Of a DNA stretch of 64,000 bases, positions 11,219-23,084 are shown piece by piece. The translations under genes and the position numbers were made by a program. The DNA is from Scleromitrula shiraiana (Eukaryota > Ascomycota > Leotiomycetes > Helotiales > Sclerotiniaceae), in assembly GCA_028455995.1 (NCBI GenBank), contig JABELC010000003.1:1426001-1490000 (forward strand). Direction: 5' to 3'. How positions within the stretch are numbered: position 1 is the first letter of the stretch; every line of letters begins with the position of its first letter. The notes under the pieces were generated by a model. It searched no databases and was not told the DNA's origin. It saw only the letters and a list, made by a program, of their open reading frames with translations.

Positions 11219-12442
11219 TTAAAGTGAAGATACCCGGGCGCGAACCGCTTTCTGCTTTCTTATTGCAGTACTGCTAATCTTGGAAGTAAAATCATCCGGT
11301 TTGGAAAGAGTTTCGACATTATCCTGGGCATCAAGAACATCAACTTCGTAGACCTCAAGACCTTTCCACCCCTTTTCCGTTCTCTTATCGTTAACTGCTT
11401 GTCCACCCGACCTGGTCTCTCCAGAAACAGCGAGTGCGGTGACAGATTCATCTGTGATAGTCGGTCCATAAGCATCCTGAATTTCAACACACTCAATAGT
11501 AATAGAGCAATTGTTCAATTTGGTATGAATCGCTCGTCCATTCGAACTATCCAATGTGACTCTTTGTATTGCATCCTCATTACTTGAGCGGGTGAAGGAG
11601 ATAATCGATTTAAGAAAATCAATCACAGCATTTTCTCGCTGCTCCCAGCTTTGTAGGTATTCGGCATATTTCTTATTTCTGAGCAATTCATCTCCTGTGA
11701 TCCCAATGATCATTCTGCGAGGAGGGTCCCAAGAGCTGGTAGCCGGTTGTAGCAAAAGCGCAGTGGCTGTGAGCAAAAGTTTGTGGCCTGCATGCAGATG
11801 ATCAAACGTGCCACCAACTGCTACTACGTTGTGAGAGGCCGAAAACCCAGGCTGGACAACAGGAGCGCATTTATCAACCATACTGATGCCGCCACTAACT
11901 GCAATTGATGAACGGGCATCTATTGGAGGACTGATCCGATTTGCAAGATCCAGATAATCTCTAAACAACTCTTGGCCACCTTCACCTTCGACCGAAAATA
12001 TGCGATTCCATTGGCGCCTTGTACTTGCAAACGTTGATAGGTCAACTATAGGACCAGCAATCGAGATTCCCCGGTTGTTATGGATTTCTGAGGTCGTACT
12101 GATTGACCGAGTATGGTCATAATCTAGTAAAACAACACAAACATCCACAGCTCCAGGAAGATCTGATATAACATCAAGCTCTTGCTTAGCACAGATAAGG
12201 CTTATCAAACTATAGAGACCACCTAGTAGCGTTTCCACCTCCTTGTATATCTGGGATCGCGGGGCATTTAGTCGCTCATGAAAGTCCGCTGAAGCAATTG
12301 CCACGGTGAGTTTGATACTCGTTGACGATTTTTTAAGAATCGATAGACATGACGATATCGATGGCTCGTAGGCAGCACTAAGACTCGCAGGTGTAACTGA
12401 TGTAGGGTGCTGAGGAAGTAGAAGGAGGGATTCGAATGACAT
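11219..12442 (-). CDS. CAB4: Phosphopantetheine adenylyltransferase (CoA biosynthesis)
   Basis: This is the fourth step of coenzyme A synthesis: 4'-phosphopantetheine plus ATP gives dephospho-CoA plus pyrophosphate. The single exon encodes 407 residues from the ATG at 12442-12440 (MSFESLLLLP). The frame stays open three codons further upstream but only with a TTG. The nucleotidyltransferase signature VAVGGTFDHLHAGHK is at about residues 207-221, with the HxGH-type motif HAGH. It is followed by IGITGDELLRNKKYAEYLQSW, and the ISSTAIRK motif near the C-terminus is the usual ATP-binding tail. The first 200 residues are a poorly conserved N-terminal extension typical of fungal Cab4. It is divergent from the WD40 gene, sharing a spacer of about 500 bp. 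Confidence 0.93.
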   Translation of the reverse strand: MSFESLLLLPQHPTSVTPASLSAAYEPSISSCLSILKKSSTSIKLTVAIASADFHERLNAPRSQIYKEVETLLGGLYSLISLICAKQELDVISDLPGAVDVCVVLLDYDHTRSISTTSEIHNNRGISIAGPIVDLSTFASTRRQWNRIFSVEGEGGQELFRDYLDLANRISPPIDARSSIAVSGGISMVDKCAPVVQPGFSASHNVVAVGGTFDHLHAGHKLLLTATALLLQPATSSWDPPRRMIIGITGDELLRNKKYAEYLQSWEQRENAVIDFLKSIISFTRSSNEDAIQRVTLDSSNGRAIHTKLNNCSITIECVEIQDAYGPTITDESVTALAVSGETRSGGQAVNDKRTEKGWKGLEVYEVDVLDAQDNVETLSKPDDFTSKISSTAIRKQKAVRARVSSL

Positions 12443-12949
12443 AGCGATCAATCACTACCGAGGATATTGATATTGAAATGTTTGTGATTCCTAACCTACC
12501 TCTAAGTATTAGTTAGATAGGTTTATTGAATCTATTGATACAGTAAGATGATTGAGAAAAGTACTGTACTAGGATTACCGTGTAGAAGAACCTTTAATAA
12601 CTGATATTTCAATATGATGCAATGAAAATCAAGTGTTAATGAGCTTGGTGTGTGGTGGAGTGCATTCAGCCTTGTCAAACCCGATAGTACAGACCACCAA
12701 GATAGTCAATCCATGGGGTAGTTTTAAATGTTTATTAGGCTCTAAAACACCCCAACTTTTAGCGGCCTTATCAAATCTCACAACTTCAGGGCTGGGCTCC
12801 CGCTTTTTATCTTTTCTTGCCCACAATCGAGCCACTTACCTATTTCACTTTACTCACACTTTCATTGGTAAACTTACTCCCAACTTCACTCTTATAAGGG
12901 TGCTGACACCCAAATTACCCTACTCCTACTACTTACTATATTTACAGTC
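12443..12949. promoter_or_regulatory. Divergent promoter, CAB4-type and WD40 genes
   Basis: This 507-bp head-to-head spacer lies between two conserved genes. Just before the WD40 start, CTTACT followed by TTTACAG at 12932-12947 resembles a branch site plus acceptor, so a 5' UTR intron is possible. A frame at 12633-13061 runs across the WD40 start but is in another phase and lacks protein-like features. Confidence 0.45.
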
Positions 12950-15057
12950 ATGCCTTTTGATTCTTTTCATATTCACTCTAATTCTAGATCTTCTTCTTCA
13001 CAACAAAATGCTTCACAGGGTAGTGCTGCTACAGGTATATTACAAGCAGGTCAAAATCTAGGTGGTTTTGGTTTACCCTCTATTAGCTCTGCTGCGGGAC
13101 AATCTGCTCCCCCCTCTACATTTGGTCTACCACATCCTAATTCTAATAATATGACCACCACTTCGAACAATACTATAATGAATCAACCTCAACAATACGA
13201 AACACCAAGGAGAGCAAGACACGGAGACGAATTACAGGCAAATATGGCTGCGCAACGTGGTCCTCTTTCCCCCAGAGATTATGGTCCAGGTGGACCTCGT
13301 ATCAGTCTTGAGCAAGCCACCCCCGAAACATCGCAATATCAAAATACACCACAACTTCCTGGTGCCTTGCAACCTGGGAGGCCAAACGCGATTTCAACAA
13401 ATACGGCACCTTCGTTACCAACAATGTCGCAAGACCAATACGCAACTCCTTCTAGACCATCCAATGTAAATCTTTCGCATAACTATACTAGATCAAGCCC
13501 GGGAGGATTTGATAGTCAAGGTTATACGCAATTTCAGGCGACTACACCAGGAGGGACAGAACAGAGCCAATTTACATCGCCGACACAAAAATACACACCT
13601 CAATCCTCACAAAGAACTATATCAAACACTCCACTAGGCCTTGCAGATATTCGGCCGCGCGCAGACTCGGGAATGTCTGATGGCTTATCTGGTGCTAATC
13701 CATACTCATATGATGGCGCAAGTGCAATGCCGACCAATAGCAACTATCTGGCACCTTGGGCGTTATATGCATTTGACTGGTGTAAATGGCCTGCACAGAA
13801 CAATGACGCGGGTAAAGTAGCCATAGGAAGCTATTTAGAAGACGGGCATAATTTTGTAAGTTGAACTGGCATTCTGATTATCTGTAGGATAGTACTCATG
13901 GATGTTGCACTAGATTCAAATCCTTGATTCGCAGATCGTGCCCACTCAACCGGAATCCTACGTCCCTGGTGGTGCGAAGTATGGCCTGGAATTCACAAAG
14001 ATTGCTGAGGCGACGCATTCATACCCTGTCACGCGACTTCTATGGGAACCGCCATCATCTCAAAAGCAATCTACTGATCTCTTGGCTACTTCTGGTGACC
14101 ATTTAAGGCTCTGGTCACTACCTTCCGAAACTCCTGTTGCTTCACCAAGTAACACTATAGGCCGTTCACCAAATCGAGATCTACCTCCGAGCAAATTAAC
14201 ACCACTTGCTCTTCTATCAAATTCAAAAACTCCGGAGCATACTGCTCCCTTAACATCATTAGACTGGAACACCGTATCCCCGAGTTTGATCATAACTTCT
14301 AGTATAGATACCACATGTACTATATGGGATATTCCAACGTTAACTGCAAAGACGCAATTGATCGCACATGACAAAGAGGTCTTTGATGTTCGATTTTGCG
14401 CCAACAGTGTTGATGTTTTTGTTAGCTGTGGGGCTGATGGCAGTGTAAGGATGTTTGATCTTCGAAGCTTAGAACACAGCACTATTATTTATGAGCCCAC
14501 GGCAAAGGATGATAAAGGTTTGACATCTGATCAGAGTAAAATTCTATTAACTAATTAAATCAATAGATTCTAGTCCTGGGGGGAGGATCAGTCCCACACT
14601 GGCCCAGCAGACTATGTCATATGCACCACCTCTATTACGACTTGCTGCATCACCTCATGATACACATCTTCTCGCCACCTTTTCTCAGGATTCCTCGATA
14701 ATTCGTATTCTAGATGTCAGACAACCAGGTCAAGCTTTACTTGAGCTGCGTGGTCATGCGGCGGCTATCAACTGTATTGAGTGGTCACCGACTAGAAGGG
14801 GGACATTGGCTTCCGGTGCTGACGACTCACTCGTTCTCATATGGGATCTACTTAGTCAAAACACCACTCTTCCTGCAAGCACCGGCACAAATGGTGCTCC
14901 GGCTTCTGACAGTACACGAGGACCTGCTGCAAGTTGGCAATGCGATTACGAAGTAGGAAATATCAGCTGGTCGCCTCGTAGCAACTTGAGCAACAGTGAA
15001 AATGGCGACTGGTTGGGGGTAAGTGGGGGCAGGGGTATTTGGGGCGTTAAAATGTGA
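12950..15057 (+). CDS. DCAF7/WDR68-type WD40 scaffold protein, 659 aa
   Basis: The product is a WD40 propeller homologous to human DCAF7 (WDR68/HAN11) and plant TTG1, an adaptor for DYRK-type kinases and a DDB1-CUL4 receptor. Exons are 12950-13855, 13935-14517 and 14567-15057. Diagnostic stretches are APWALYAFDWC, DLLATSGDHLRLW, APLTSLDWN, ITSSIDTTCTIWD, KTQLIAHDKEVFDVRF, SCGADGSVRMFDLRSLEHST and ADDSLVLIWD, matching the DCAF7 repeats in order. The first 260 residues are a Ser/Gln/Pro/Asn-rich disordered extension absent from the animal protein. Intron 2 can be 49 nt (donor GTTTGA at 14518) or 31 nt (donor GTAAAA at 14536). Both keep frame, and I prefer 49 nt because 31 is below the usual fungal minimum. 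The 3' neighbour, a quinone oxidoreductase, is convergent 296 bp away. Confidence 0.9.
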
Positions 15058-15353
15058 TGAAGTTTGATAGGTAGCAGGTCATTCTATAGATGGCATAGCA
15101 TCTTTTCGTATATTAAAGCATGGAGTACGGTTTTTTGGGAGATTGCATCAACAATATCCGAGCATCCGCAATATAATGCTCATTATAGGGGCTTATGTAT
15201 GATAAGAGTGAGGGTATCAGGCCCAACGATCAAATTCGTACAACACACAAACAGGTTAACAAGACTTGTTGATTGATGATATCCTAAAGCAACTTCTTCG
15301 CGTTCGAAACAGGGGGGTTGAGTAGAACTTAGCTGATTAGCTATGGAATAATA

Positions 15354-17018
15354 TCACAACTTGGAAGTTACTTCTGTCGGCTGCTCTATCATCACTACAA
15401 GCTTTCCCCATACCTGACGAGTTCTAAGGTCTTGCATTGCCTGTACAACATTATCCAGCCCCCTATATTCACGGTCGTATGTAATCGATTTCAGATTGCC
15501 CTTCTCCAACATGGCCGTCAAACCATCCCATATTATCCGTGTTTCTTCAGGATTGCGTCGATCTGTTTCCCCGAATCGCTGCCGCCATGAGTCAGTTTTT
15601 CATCCGCAATCAGTTCATTCATCGGATAAACTTACATAGCCGATAACGTGGGCTTGCTTCAATAGGACTCTATTCATAGCCACACTTTCCAAATTGCCTT
15701 CCCTTCCTGCAAACCCAATTATTAATATTCGTCCCCTATTAAACAAACACTTCAAGCTCAAATCAACTAGGCCCACAGTATCAAACACCAAATCCACGCC
15801 CTTCCCGTTTGTTAGTTCTAACACTTTCTTCCACCATTGATCTTTACTATAATTTACACATATGTCCGCACCAAATTTGCTCGCCACGTTCAATTTCTCT
15901 TGGTTGGAAGCAGTTGCTATGACCCTAGCTCCAATGGATTTCGCAATTTGTACAGCCATCAATCCTAGACCGCCTGCAGCAGCATGGATCAATACCGTCT
16001 CCCCTTTCCTTAAGTTTCCACGAAGGATTAGGGCACCATAACTAACTGGTGCTGTGGCAGCAAGCCCCGCTGCAGATTTAAAATCCCAACCTTTGGGAAT
16101 GGGATGAAGCAGTGACTCTTTCACAGCAATTTTTGATGCATAGGAACCTTTGCCACCACCAAAAACTTCATCACCAGGCGAAAAACGGCCGTTTCGAAGT
16201 GCAGATATTACAGTACCAGAGAATTCTAGTCCAAGTATGAATGGAGGTGTTACGAGAGATTTATTGTTTTGGTGTTTCCCGCGGGCCTAAAGATGATGTG
16301 AGTATGGGCAATAAGTATATAGAAGGATTATATATAAATTTCAAAATTCGAGCTCCCTTTTCAGATGGCTTGCCTGCTCGGGATCAACATCAACATGGCA
16401 TATATGCGGAAAAAAGTGTGCAGTTAAACCACTCGAGTCACTGTTCAATGACCGAAGGAGTTTGGATGTCAAAATTAAGAAATAGTTTCCAACATCTGAG
16501 GAAGATTCGATGTGGAATAAAAGTAATACAATTGTCTAAACAATACATCGATAATGATTGAATCCAACTTGGCAAGATATTTATACATATTTCCTACAAC
16601 TCTGAATCAAGAAACAGTGAGGCCTGTTGCAAAACAAGTAAACATATAATTAACAGCAATGCTTCTTGGGGAGCACAAGGAGTACTAGGCTGGATATTCT
16701 AAGCACCATCTCCATCTAGGAGAGAAAGAGATACATATATTGATATTGAACTGCTCAGCATAAAAATCTCACTCACATAAAGTAGATCAATAAAATTCAC
16801 ACCAGCTACCACGCTCGTTAGCATTGATATCAGAAAACATAAAGACTTAAGTTCACCTGCATGGACTTGGACGAGTACCTCATCATGCTTTGGTTCAGGA
16901 TCTGGAATATCAGTGACTTTTATTTCATCGTAATCCTGGCACCGTTAGTAATGATTTCCACTATTCCTCAAGATATAACTTTTACCTCCACAAAATTATT
17001 TAATAGCAATCCTTTCAT
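15354..17018 (-). CDS. Zinc-free MDR quinone oxidoreductase, five exons, 338 aa
   Basis: This is an NADPH-dependent quinone/enone reductase of the zeta-crystallin branch of medium-chain dehydrogenases. Exons are 17018-16986, 16935-16857, 16805-16777, 16286-15636 and 15578-15354; the sum is an exact open frame of 338 residues, normal for the family. It reads MKGLLLNNFVE, then DIPDPEPKHDEVLVQVHA, AGVNFIDLLY, ARGKHQNN, PPFILGLEFSG, FSPGDEVFGGG, the NADPH-binding AAAGGLGLMAVQIAK, VDLVFDTVG and the C-terminal VWGKLVVM. The catalytic and structural zinc ligands are absent, as expected for this branch. Introns 1, 2 and 4 are 50-57 nt. Intron 3 is 490 nt, about eight times longer. The gene is divergent from SPT5 across 270 bp. 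Confidence 0.9.
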
Positions 17019-17288
17019 AATTTCACTGAATACTAAATTAGTACCTAGTATTTGAAGTGAGAAGTCATTTGGGAAGTATTGTCGTCGGTGTTAAGTTTCC
17101 CCATTACCCGTGATACTAAAAGCGGTTAGCGCCAACTACTACGGAAGGCTGAGGCCATTTTAAACAAAGAGTGCCTCGTCCAATTTCCAATTGTATTCCC
17201 ATCAACTTCGAGCCATTCTTCAAAATCTACAAATACCCTCCATACATCCTTTAAATTCAAAAAATTTTCTCTTCTTGTTTATATCAAA

Positions 17289-20200
17289 ATGTCTACCTCA
17301 AATTTACTCAATACTTCCTTTGACGAAAGCGACGACGAAGATGATTTCAATCCTCAGCCTGCGGATCTTTCAGACAATGAAGATGAAGGCGATAATGATG
17401 ATAATAGAGCTGGCGCACAAATGCGAAACGAAAATTCGCGTCGTCAAGTAGAACAGGATGATGATTCTGAAGATGAATCTGCACCCACAAATGGCCGGAA
17501 AAATAGTTCGGGGCTTGGCGCCGACGAGGACGAGGACGAAGATGAAGATGCCGAGGGAGAGGGAGAAGATACTGGCGCTGGTGGCCTTGATGAGGATGAT
17601 GAAGAAGAAGAGGAAGATGATGACGAAGAAGAGATTACAGTAAGTATCTACCAATTTCAAACTCAATGGCTTGCTATTTCACAACACTGCAGAAACCGGG
17701 TTCTGAAGCTAACTCAAATTCTTAGGGACATCGAAGAAAGCGCCGCAGAGACCGTCGCAACGTTTTCCTCGATGTAGAAGCCGAAGTTGACGAGGACGAA
17801 GATGAAAACGAGGACGACGAGGATGAGCTCAATGAAATCAAGGATAATTTCATTGCAGATACACATCCAGATGATCTTGCAGACCTTCCTGCTGGCGGCG
17901 AGACAGATGACAGACGACACAGAGAATTAGACAGAAGACGTGAGATGGAAGCAAGTCTTGACGCAGAAAAGCAAGCTGAAATTTTGCGACAACGATATGC
18001 GAATAAGAATAGATCTGGAAGAGCAATGGGAGATTCGGCTGTCGTCCCCAAACGTCTCTTACTTCCTAGTGTTGACGATCCTAGTATCTGGGCTGTAAGA
18101 TGTAAGGAGGGCAAAGAAAGAGAGGCTGTTTTCTCCATCATGAAGCGAATTGAGGAGAGAAGTGGTACCAAGGAAGAGCTTGCGATTACTTCAGCTTTCG
18201 AACGCGGCGGAACGCAATCCACAATGAAGGGATTCATCTACGTCGAGGCACAGCGACAAGCGGATATCATGGTTGCACTTGACGGTCTCATGAATGTTTA
18301 TCCACGAACTAAAATGATGCTTGTCGAGATCAAAGAAATGCCAGATCTTCTTAGGGTAACTAAGAGCCCCGCTTTGGAACCCGGAGCATATGTACGACTT
18401 AAACGACCAGCCAAATACGCAGGCGATCTTGCGCAAGTTCTAGAGGTTACTGACACGGGTCTTGAGCTTCGTGTTAGATACGTACCTCGTCTTGATTATG
18501 GTGCTCACGAAATTGATGGTGGAGTAGATGCCTCTGGTAAGAGAAAGCGAGTTGTAGCCGGTCCCAGGCCACCTCAACGACTTTTCAGCGAGGTTGAAGC
18601 AAAGAAAAGACATACTAGGTATCTCCAAGGTCGACCTGATACGAAAACCTGGACTTATATGGGTGAGGAGTATATCAATGGTTATTGCGAAAAGGATGTT
18701 AAAATCCAAGCTCTTACAACCAAAGATATCAATCCAACACTCGAAGAGGTTACTAGATTTGTATCTGGCGCTGAGGATGGAACCGAGAATTTGGATCTAA
18801 ATGCCCTTGCTGCAGGTCTCAAAGCAAGTACAGCAAATGCTTCTTATTTACCTGGCGATATTGTCGAAGTATACGAGGGTGAGCAGAAAGGCGTCGTTGG
18901 CAAAGCAGTATCTGTTCAAGGAGATATCGTTACAATGGCGGTCTCTGAAGGGTCTTTAAGGGGTCAGACTATCGAGGTTCCCGTGAAAGGTCTCCGCAAA
19001 CGCTTCCGTGAGGGTGACCACGTCAAAGTTATTGGTGGAAGTAGATTTAGAGATGAGGTTGGTATGGTTGTTAAGATCATCGAAGACAGAGTTACACTTT
19101 TGAGTGATCAAGCCAACACTGAGATTACGGTTTTCAGTAAAGATCTTCGGGAAGCCAGTGACTCTGGTGGCAGTGGAGCTTTAGGAAAATACGAGCTATG
19201 GGATTTAGTGCAGCTGGACCCATCTACTGTTGCTTGTATCATCAAAGTTGATCGCGAGTCACTTGTCGTTCTCGATCAGAATGGTCAAAATCGCAACGTC
19301 ATTCCTTCTCAGATTTCCAACAGACTTGAAAAACGGAAGAATGCTGTTGCAACGGACAGAAATGGCTCAGAAATTAAGATGGATGATACTGTCAAGGAGT
19401 ATGGCGGAGAAAGCAGATCTGGCAAGATTCTTCATATTCATCGTGCTTATCTTTTCTTGAAGAGCCCAGAAATCACTGAGAATGCCGGTGTTTTTGTCAC
19501 CCGAACCACAAATGTCAACAGTGTTTCGGCCAAAGGAGGTCGTATCACTGGCAACAACGCTGCCTCGCCTGATCTTATGTCGATGAACCCAGCTCTGAAG
19601 CTCAACCCCAAGAATAATGGCCAAATGCTTCCTCCAAAATCTTTTGGTCGAGATCGTTCAATTGGACAAACTGTGACAATACGAAAGGGTCCTTACAAGG
19701 GATTGCTTGGTATTGTTAAGGATACCACAGACACCAATGCTAGAGTGGAACTTCACACTAAAAGTAAGGTGATCAGTGTGCCAAAGGACTGTTTAGGATT
19801 CAAGGACAAGTTCAGTGGGGCAACAATCGAACCAAATGGTTTCAGAGGTGGCCCGGGTGGTAATAGGGGTGGAGCTGGTCCAAGAGGCCGTGGTGGGTTT
19901 GGAGGTGCCACTCCTGCTGCATGGGATGCGGCTGGAGCAGGTGGGCGAACACCAATGCCAAGCAGTGGTGTGGAACGTACTCCGGCTTGGGGACGTAGTA
20001 AGTTATCCACAATCTCTATGGCAATTCCTTCTTCAAGTTTACTAACTATTCCTAGCTCCCGCCGGTGGTGCACAAGGTGGACGAACGCCTGCCTGGAAAT
20101 CAGGAGCAACTGATGGAGGACGAACACCCGGTTGGGCAGATGGTTCCCGAACTGTCAATCCATATGACGGAAGTCGAACAGCTTATGGAGGTGGCAATCG

Positions 20201-20705
20201 AACACCTGCCTGGTCATCTGGGGCCAAGACTCCGGCTTATGGTATGTCTGATAATTTTGCTTCGGGTTCCAAAACTCCTGCGTATGGAGGTGGTGGTACT
20301 GCCGGAGACTCTTGGGGTTCAAAAACCCCAGCCTACCAACCAAATGCATCCAACGAAAGCTGGAACTCCAACCAACCAGGCAATAACTGGGGCTCAGCAT
20401 ACGATGCACCTACACCCGGCGGACCTCTCTCAGCTCCTACTCCAGCTGCAATGAATGCCCCAACACCAGGCGGATATTCGGCTCCAACACCGGCTGCGAT
20501 GAACGCACCTACTCCTGGCGCTTACTCTGCTCCCACACCGGCTGCTAATTGGGGTAATAATTGGAGTGCTCCTACTCCTCAAGCTATGGATGCCCCTACA
20601 CCTGGACAAGGTTATTATGCGGGAGCCCCAACACCGGGTGCTTATGCGATGCCAGAGACCCCAGCGGCAAACTGGCAAGATGATGGGCCTAGATATGTGG
20701 AGTGA
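17289..20705 (+). CDS. SPT5: Transcription elongation factor Spt5, 1090 aa
   Basis: Spt5 is the DSIF subunit that with Spt4 clamps RNA polymerase II and couples elongation to capping and termination in the nucleus. Exons are 17289-17639, 17726-19997 and 20056-20705. The first 200 residues are very acidic, with one basic patch (GHRRKRRRDRR) right after intron 1. The NGN domain covers about residues 235-325 (DDPSIWAVRCKEG to VEIKEMPDLLRV). KOW motifs follow, for example GAYVRLKRPAKYAGDLAQV, GDIVEVYEGEQKGVVG, GDHVKVIGGSRFRDEVGMV and IGQTVTIRKGPYKGLLGIV. The last 270 residues are the C-terminal repeat region: GGRTPAW / SKTPAY units, then APTPAAMN / APTPGAYS units. The Thr-Pro sites are expected Bur1/P-TEFb-type phosphorylation sites. 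Length agrees with yeast Spt5. Confidence 0.97.
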
Positions 20706-21719
20706 GTGGGTGAGCGTGTAGATTAGGACGGATATGGGGATGACAAAGAAAAAAAGTAATTTGCATATGGATGGACGTTAGGGAGAAGGAAACTTGGTTT
20801 TAACTCTGGCTTTGGCATTTTTGGCCAAGAAGCGCCTGGAGTATTGCAATTAGTTCTCTTTTATTTCTTTTTCTTTTGTCATATTTTTCTCTTGTGTTAT
20901 TATAACAGAATAGAACAGAATGGCCTTATTCACATTATACAAAGAGGCCGAGGAATTTATTTCATTTTATTTTATCCTATCTTATTTATTTATCAATCCA
21001 TTATATTGGGAGAAGAAAGATGCATACTTGTAACCAATAGAACCAGTTCTTCTTTGCAGCATAAATATCAAACCTCATCTTGACATCTCGAAATGTCTCG
21101 AAATATGTTTTGATCGTTCCATTATCATGTTAATTAGGTATAACTACATTCTCACAATATCTACTATATATTTCTCCAGCTACCTACTGCCTATAGAAAG
21201 AATCACCTAGATAACTTCAAACATTGATTTGACCATTCATCATTGTCTAGACCAGCTCAATCATAAAGTACAGTACATCTTTATGGAACACCACAAAGAA
21301 AACTGCCGACAAACGAACTGCATCAATTTCTAGAAAAAACATACGATTCATCAATTGATTCATTCATTCATTCATTCATGAAGTAACCACTGATATCATG
21401 GATGAGTATTAAATTAAAATTACTTTTACAGTTATAACATATCGCGGAATAGAGCGTTGTATTCCACCATGTATGGTATGTACTATGTACCGCGATATCC
21501 TTGACATAACATGGATGAGATGGCGGGGTGCCGGGGACACATAAATGAAATGGATGCTCGCTCGTGGAGGTCTGGTTAGTTAGTTAGTCTAGATATGTTA
21601 CCGAATACGACGGTTCGATTTATTGGGTTATGTTATACACGTACTTGGGATCGTATCGTATGAATCGTATGAATTGTATAATGCAGTTAACGTTCACGAT
21701 AAAGTAAAGTAATGTAATG

Positions 21720-21752
21720 TATATATATATTATATATATATATATATATATT
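21720..21752. repeat. (TA)n microsatellite
   Basis: About 33 bp of alternating TA with one phase slip, inside the 20.7-24.5 kb gene desert. Confidence 0.9.
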
Positions 21753-22018
21753 TGTAGATTGCCCCCCAGGTATCACATAGACATAGGTAGGAATTAGTTC
21801 GTTTGGTCGCTTACCTACCTGTTGTTTCCGGAGTATATGATACTAATAAATTACAAGCTTAACATGACGCTTCGGATTATTAAAGAAGGTGGGAAGTCGG
21901 GTGGGGTCTAGACTCCTGCTTGCGTGCACCTTAATAGGAATGGGGAATCAATAGCTTGAGATGGGATCTACATACCAAGACCAACAAAACACATGGGAAA
22001 TATGATGGCAGACGACGT

Positions 22019-22039
22019 CGTCTCGTCTCGTCTCGTCTC
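22019..22039. repeat. CGTCT tandem repeat
   Basis: Four consecutive CGTCT units in the gene desert. Confidence 0.9.
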
Positions 22040-22309
22040 CAGAGTACATGGCATAGCATAGTAGCGGGCAGCCGGACAGGTTAGGGAAACAGGGCTATTC
22101 GTCCCCGTTCGTTTCGTTCCATCCATCCATCCATACATAATATATTGATTGAACCTGGAACTGGAGCCTGATGGTGGGAACACTCGTTTCAGAATTCGTA
22201 AGATATGTTAGATGATGATATTCCTCCTTCCTTTTTTCGAGTAGATCGAATAGCGGATAGATGTTACAAAAATACCTTGGTAAATACTAACCATCCATCT
22301 ATCCACGGG

Positions 22310-22337
22310 TTTTTTTTTTTTTTTTTTTTTTTTTTTT
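22310..22337. repeat. 28-nt poly-T run
   Basis: An uninterrupted run of T, preceded by CCATCCATCTATCCACGGG. On the minus strand this is an A28 tract, which could be the tail of a retroposed copy, but no matching body was recognised. Length may be unreliable in the assembly. Confidence 0.85.
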
Positions 22338-22844
22338 CGTAAGCTAAAAAGAGTAAGAATCCTGGTTGCCACGAGTGAGTTTATTAGGTCAATGATTCCA
22401 AGCCGCAAGCCCTGTTTATCAAAATATCACCAATTGCTTCTTTTTAGGGCAGCCGTGATGAATCAAATCAGGAAGGTCAAGGTATTTAGTAAGGATGACA
22501 CGGATCTTTTTTTGATTTGTACATAGACTCGAGTAGACGACAAGGTAGATATGCCTGGTAGAATTTGGGATTGAACAAGGGAATTATTTATTTCTTTGTT
22601 AGGGGGAATGAATCATCGACGTTTGGATTGTTACTTTTTGAATGTTGGTGAACCAATTTGAATAGACGTAACAATAGGATAGAAAAATTAAGGAAGAGCA
22701 CTTCCCAATCTCTCTCCCTCTCCCGTTCGTCCACCCTTCGAAAAGTTACAACCCAAAGAGAAAGAAGTCACGAAGTCGCCTTTTCTTTGTGTTATTCATT
22801 CATACCAGTACATTCATCCATTGCTATCGATTGACAGGTACCCG

Positions 22845-22883
22845 TATCTATCTATCTATCCATCTATCTATCCATCTATCTAC
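22845..22883. repeat. TATC/CATC microsatellite
   Basis: Interspersed TATC and CATC tetranucleotide units, about 39 bp. Confidence 0.85.
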
Positions 22884-23010
22884 AACAGGTATGTAACTAT
22901 ATACTTTTCTTCATCATCTTTATCATGGGAATTCCTAAATACTGCACATATAAAATTGGTTACATCTCTTCGGAGAAATGTCTTATATGCATTTCATAGT
23001 ACAGTATCGG

Positions 23011-23084
23011 GAAGTATGAAAGTATGAAAGCATGGAAGTATGAATGTATCAATGTATCGATGTATCAATGTATCGATGTATGTA
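23011..23084. repeat. Degenerate GTATGAA / GTATCAAT tandem repeats
   Basis: Seven- to nine-bp units: GAAGTATGAAAG-type copies followed by alternating TGTATCAA and TGTATCGA units. Confidence 0.8.

Noticed and set aside
16287..16776. Box C/D snoRNA in the long quinone oxidoreductase intron
   Set aside because: A TGATGT and a CTGA occur on the intron strand, but the spacing is about 35 nt and no terminal stem or C'/D' boxes were seen.
17370..17666. Hydrophobic minus-strand frame resembling a membrane protein
   Set aside because: It is the antisense of the acidic GAT/GAA-rich N-terminus of SPT5, which automatically reads as Ile/Phe/Leu-rich.
19753..20127. Minus-strand 124-codon frame opposite SPT5
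   Set aside because: It overlaps exons 2 and 3 of SPT5 including an intron and has no family features.
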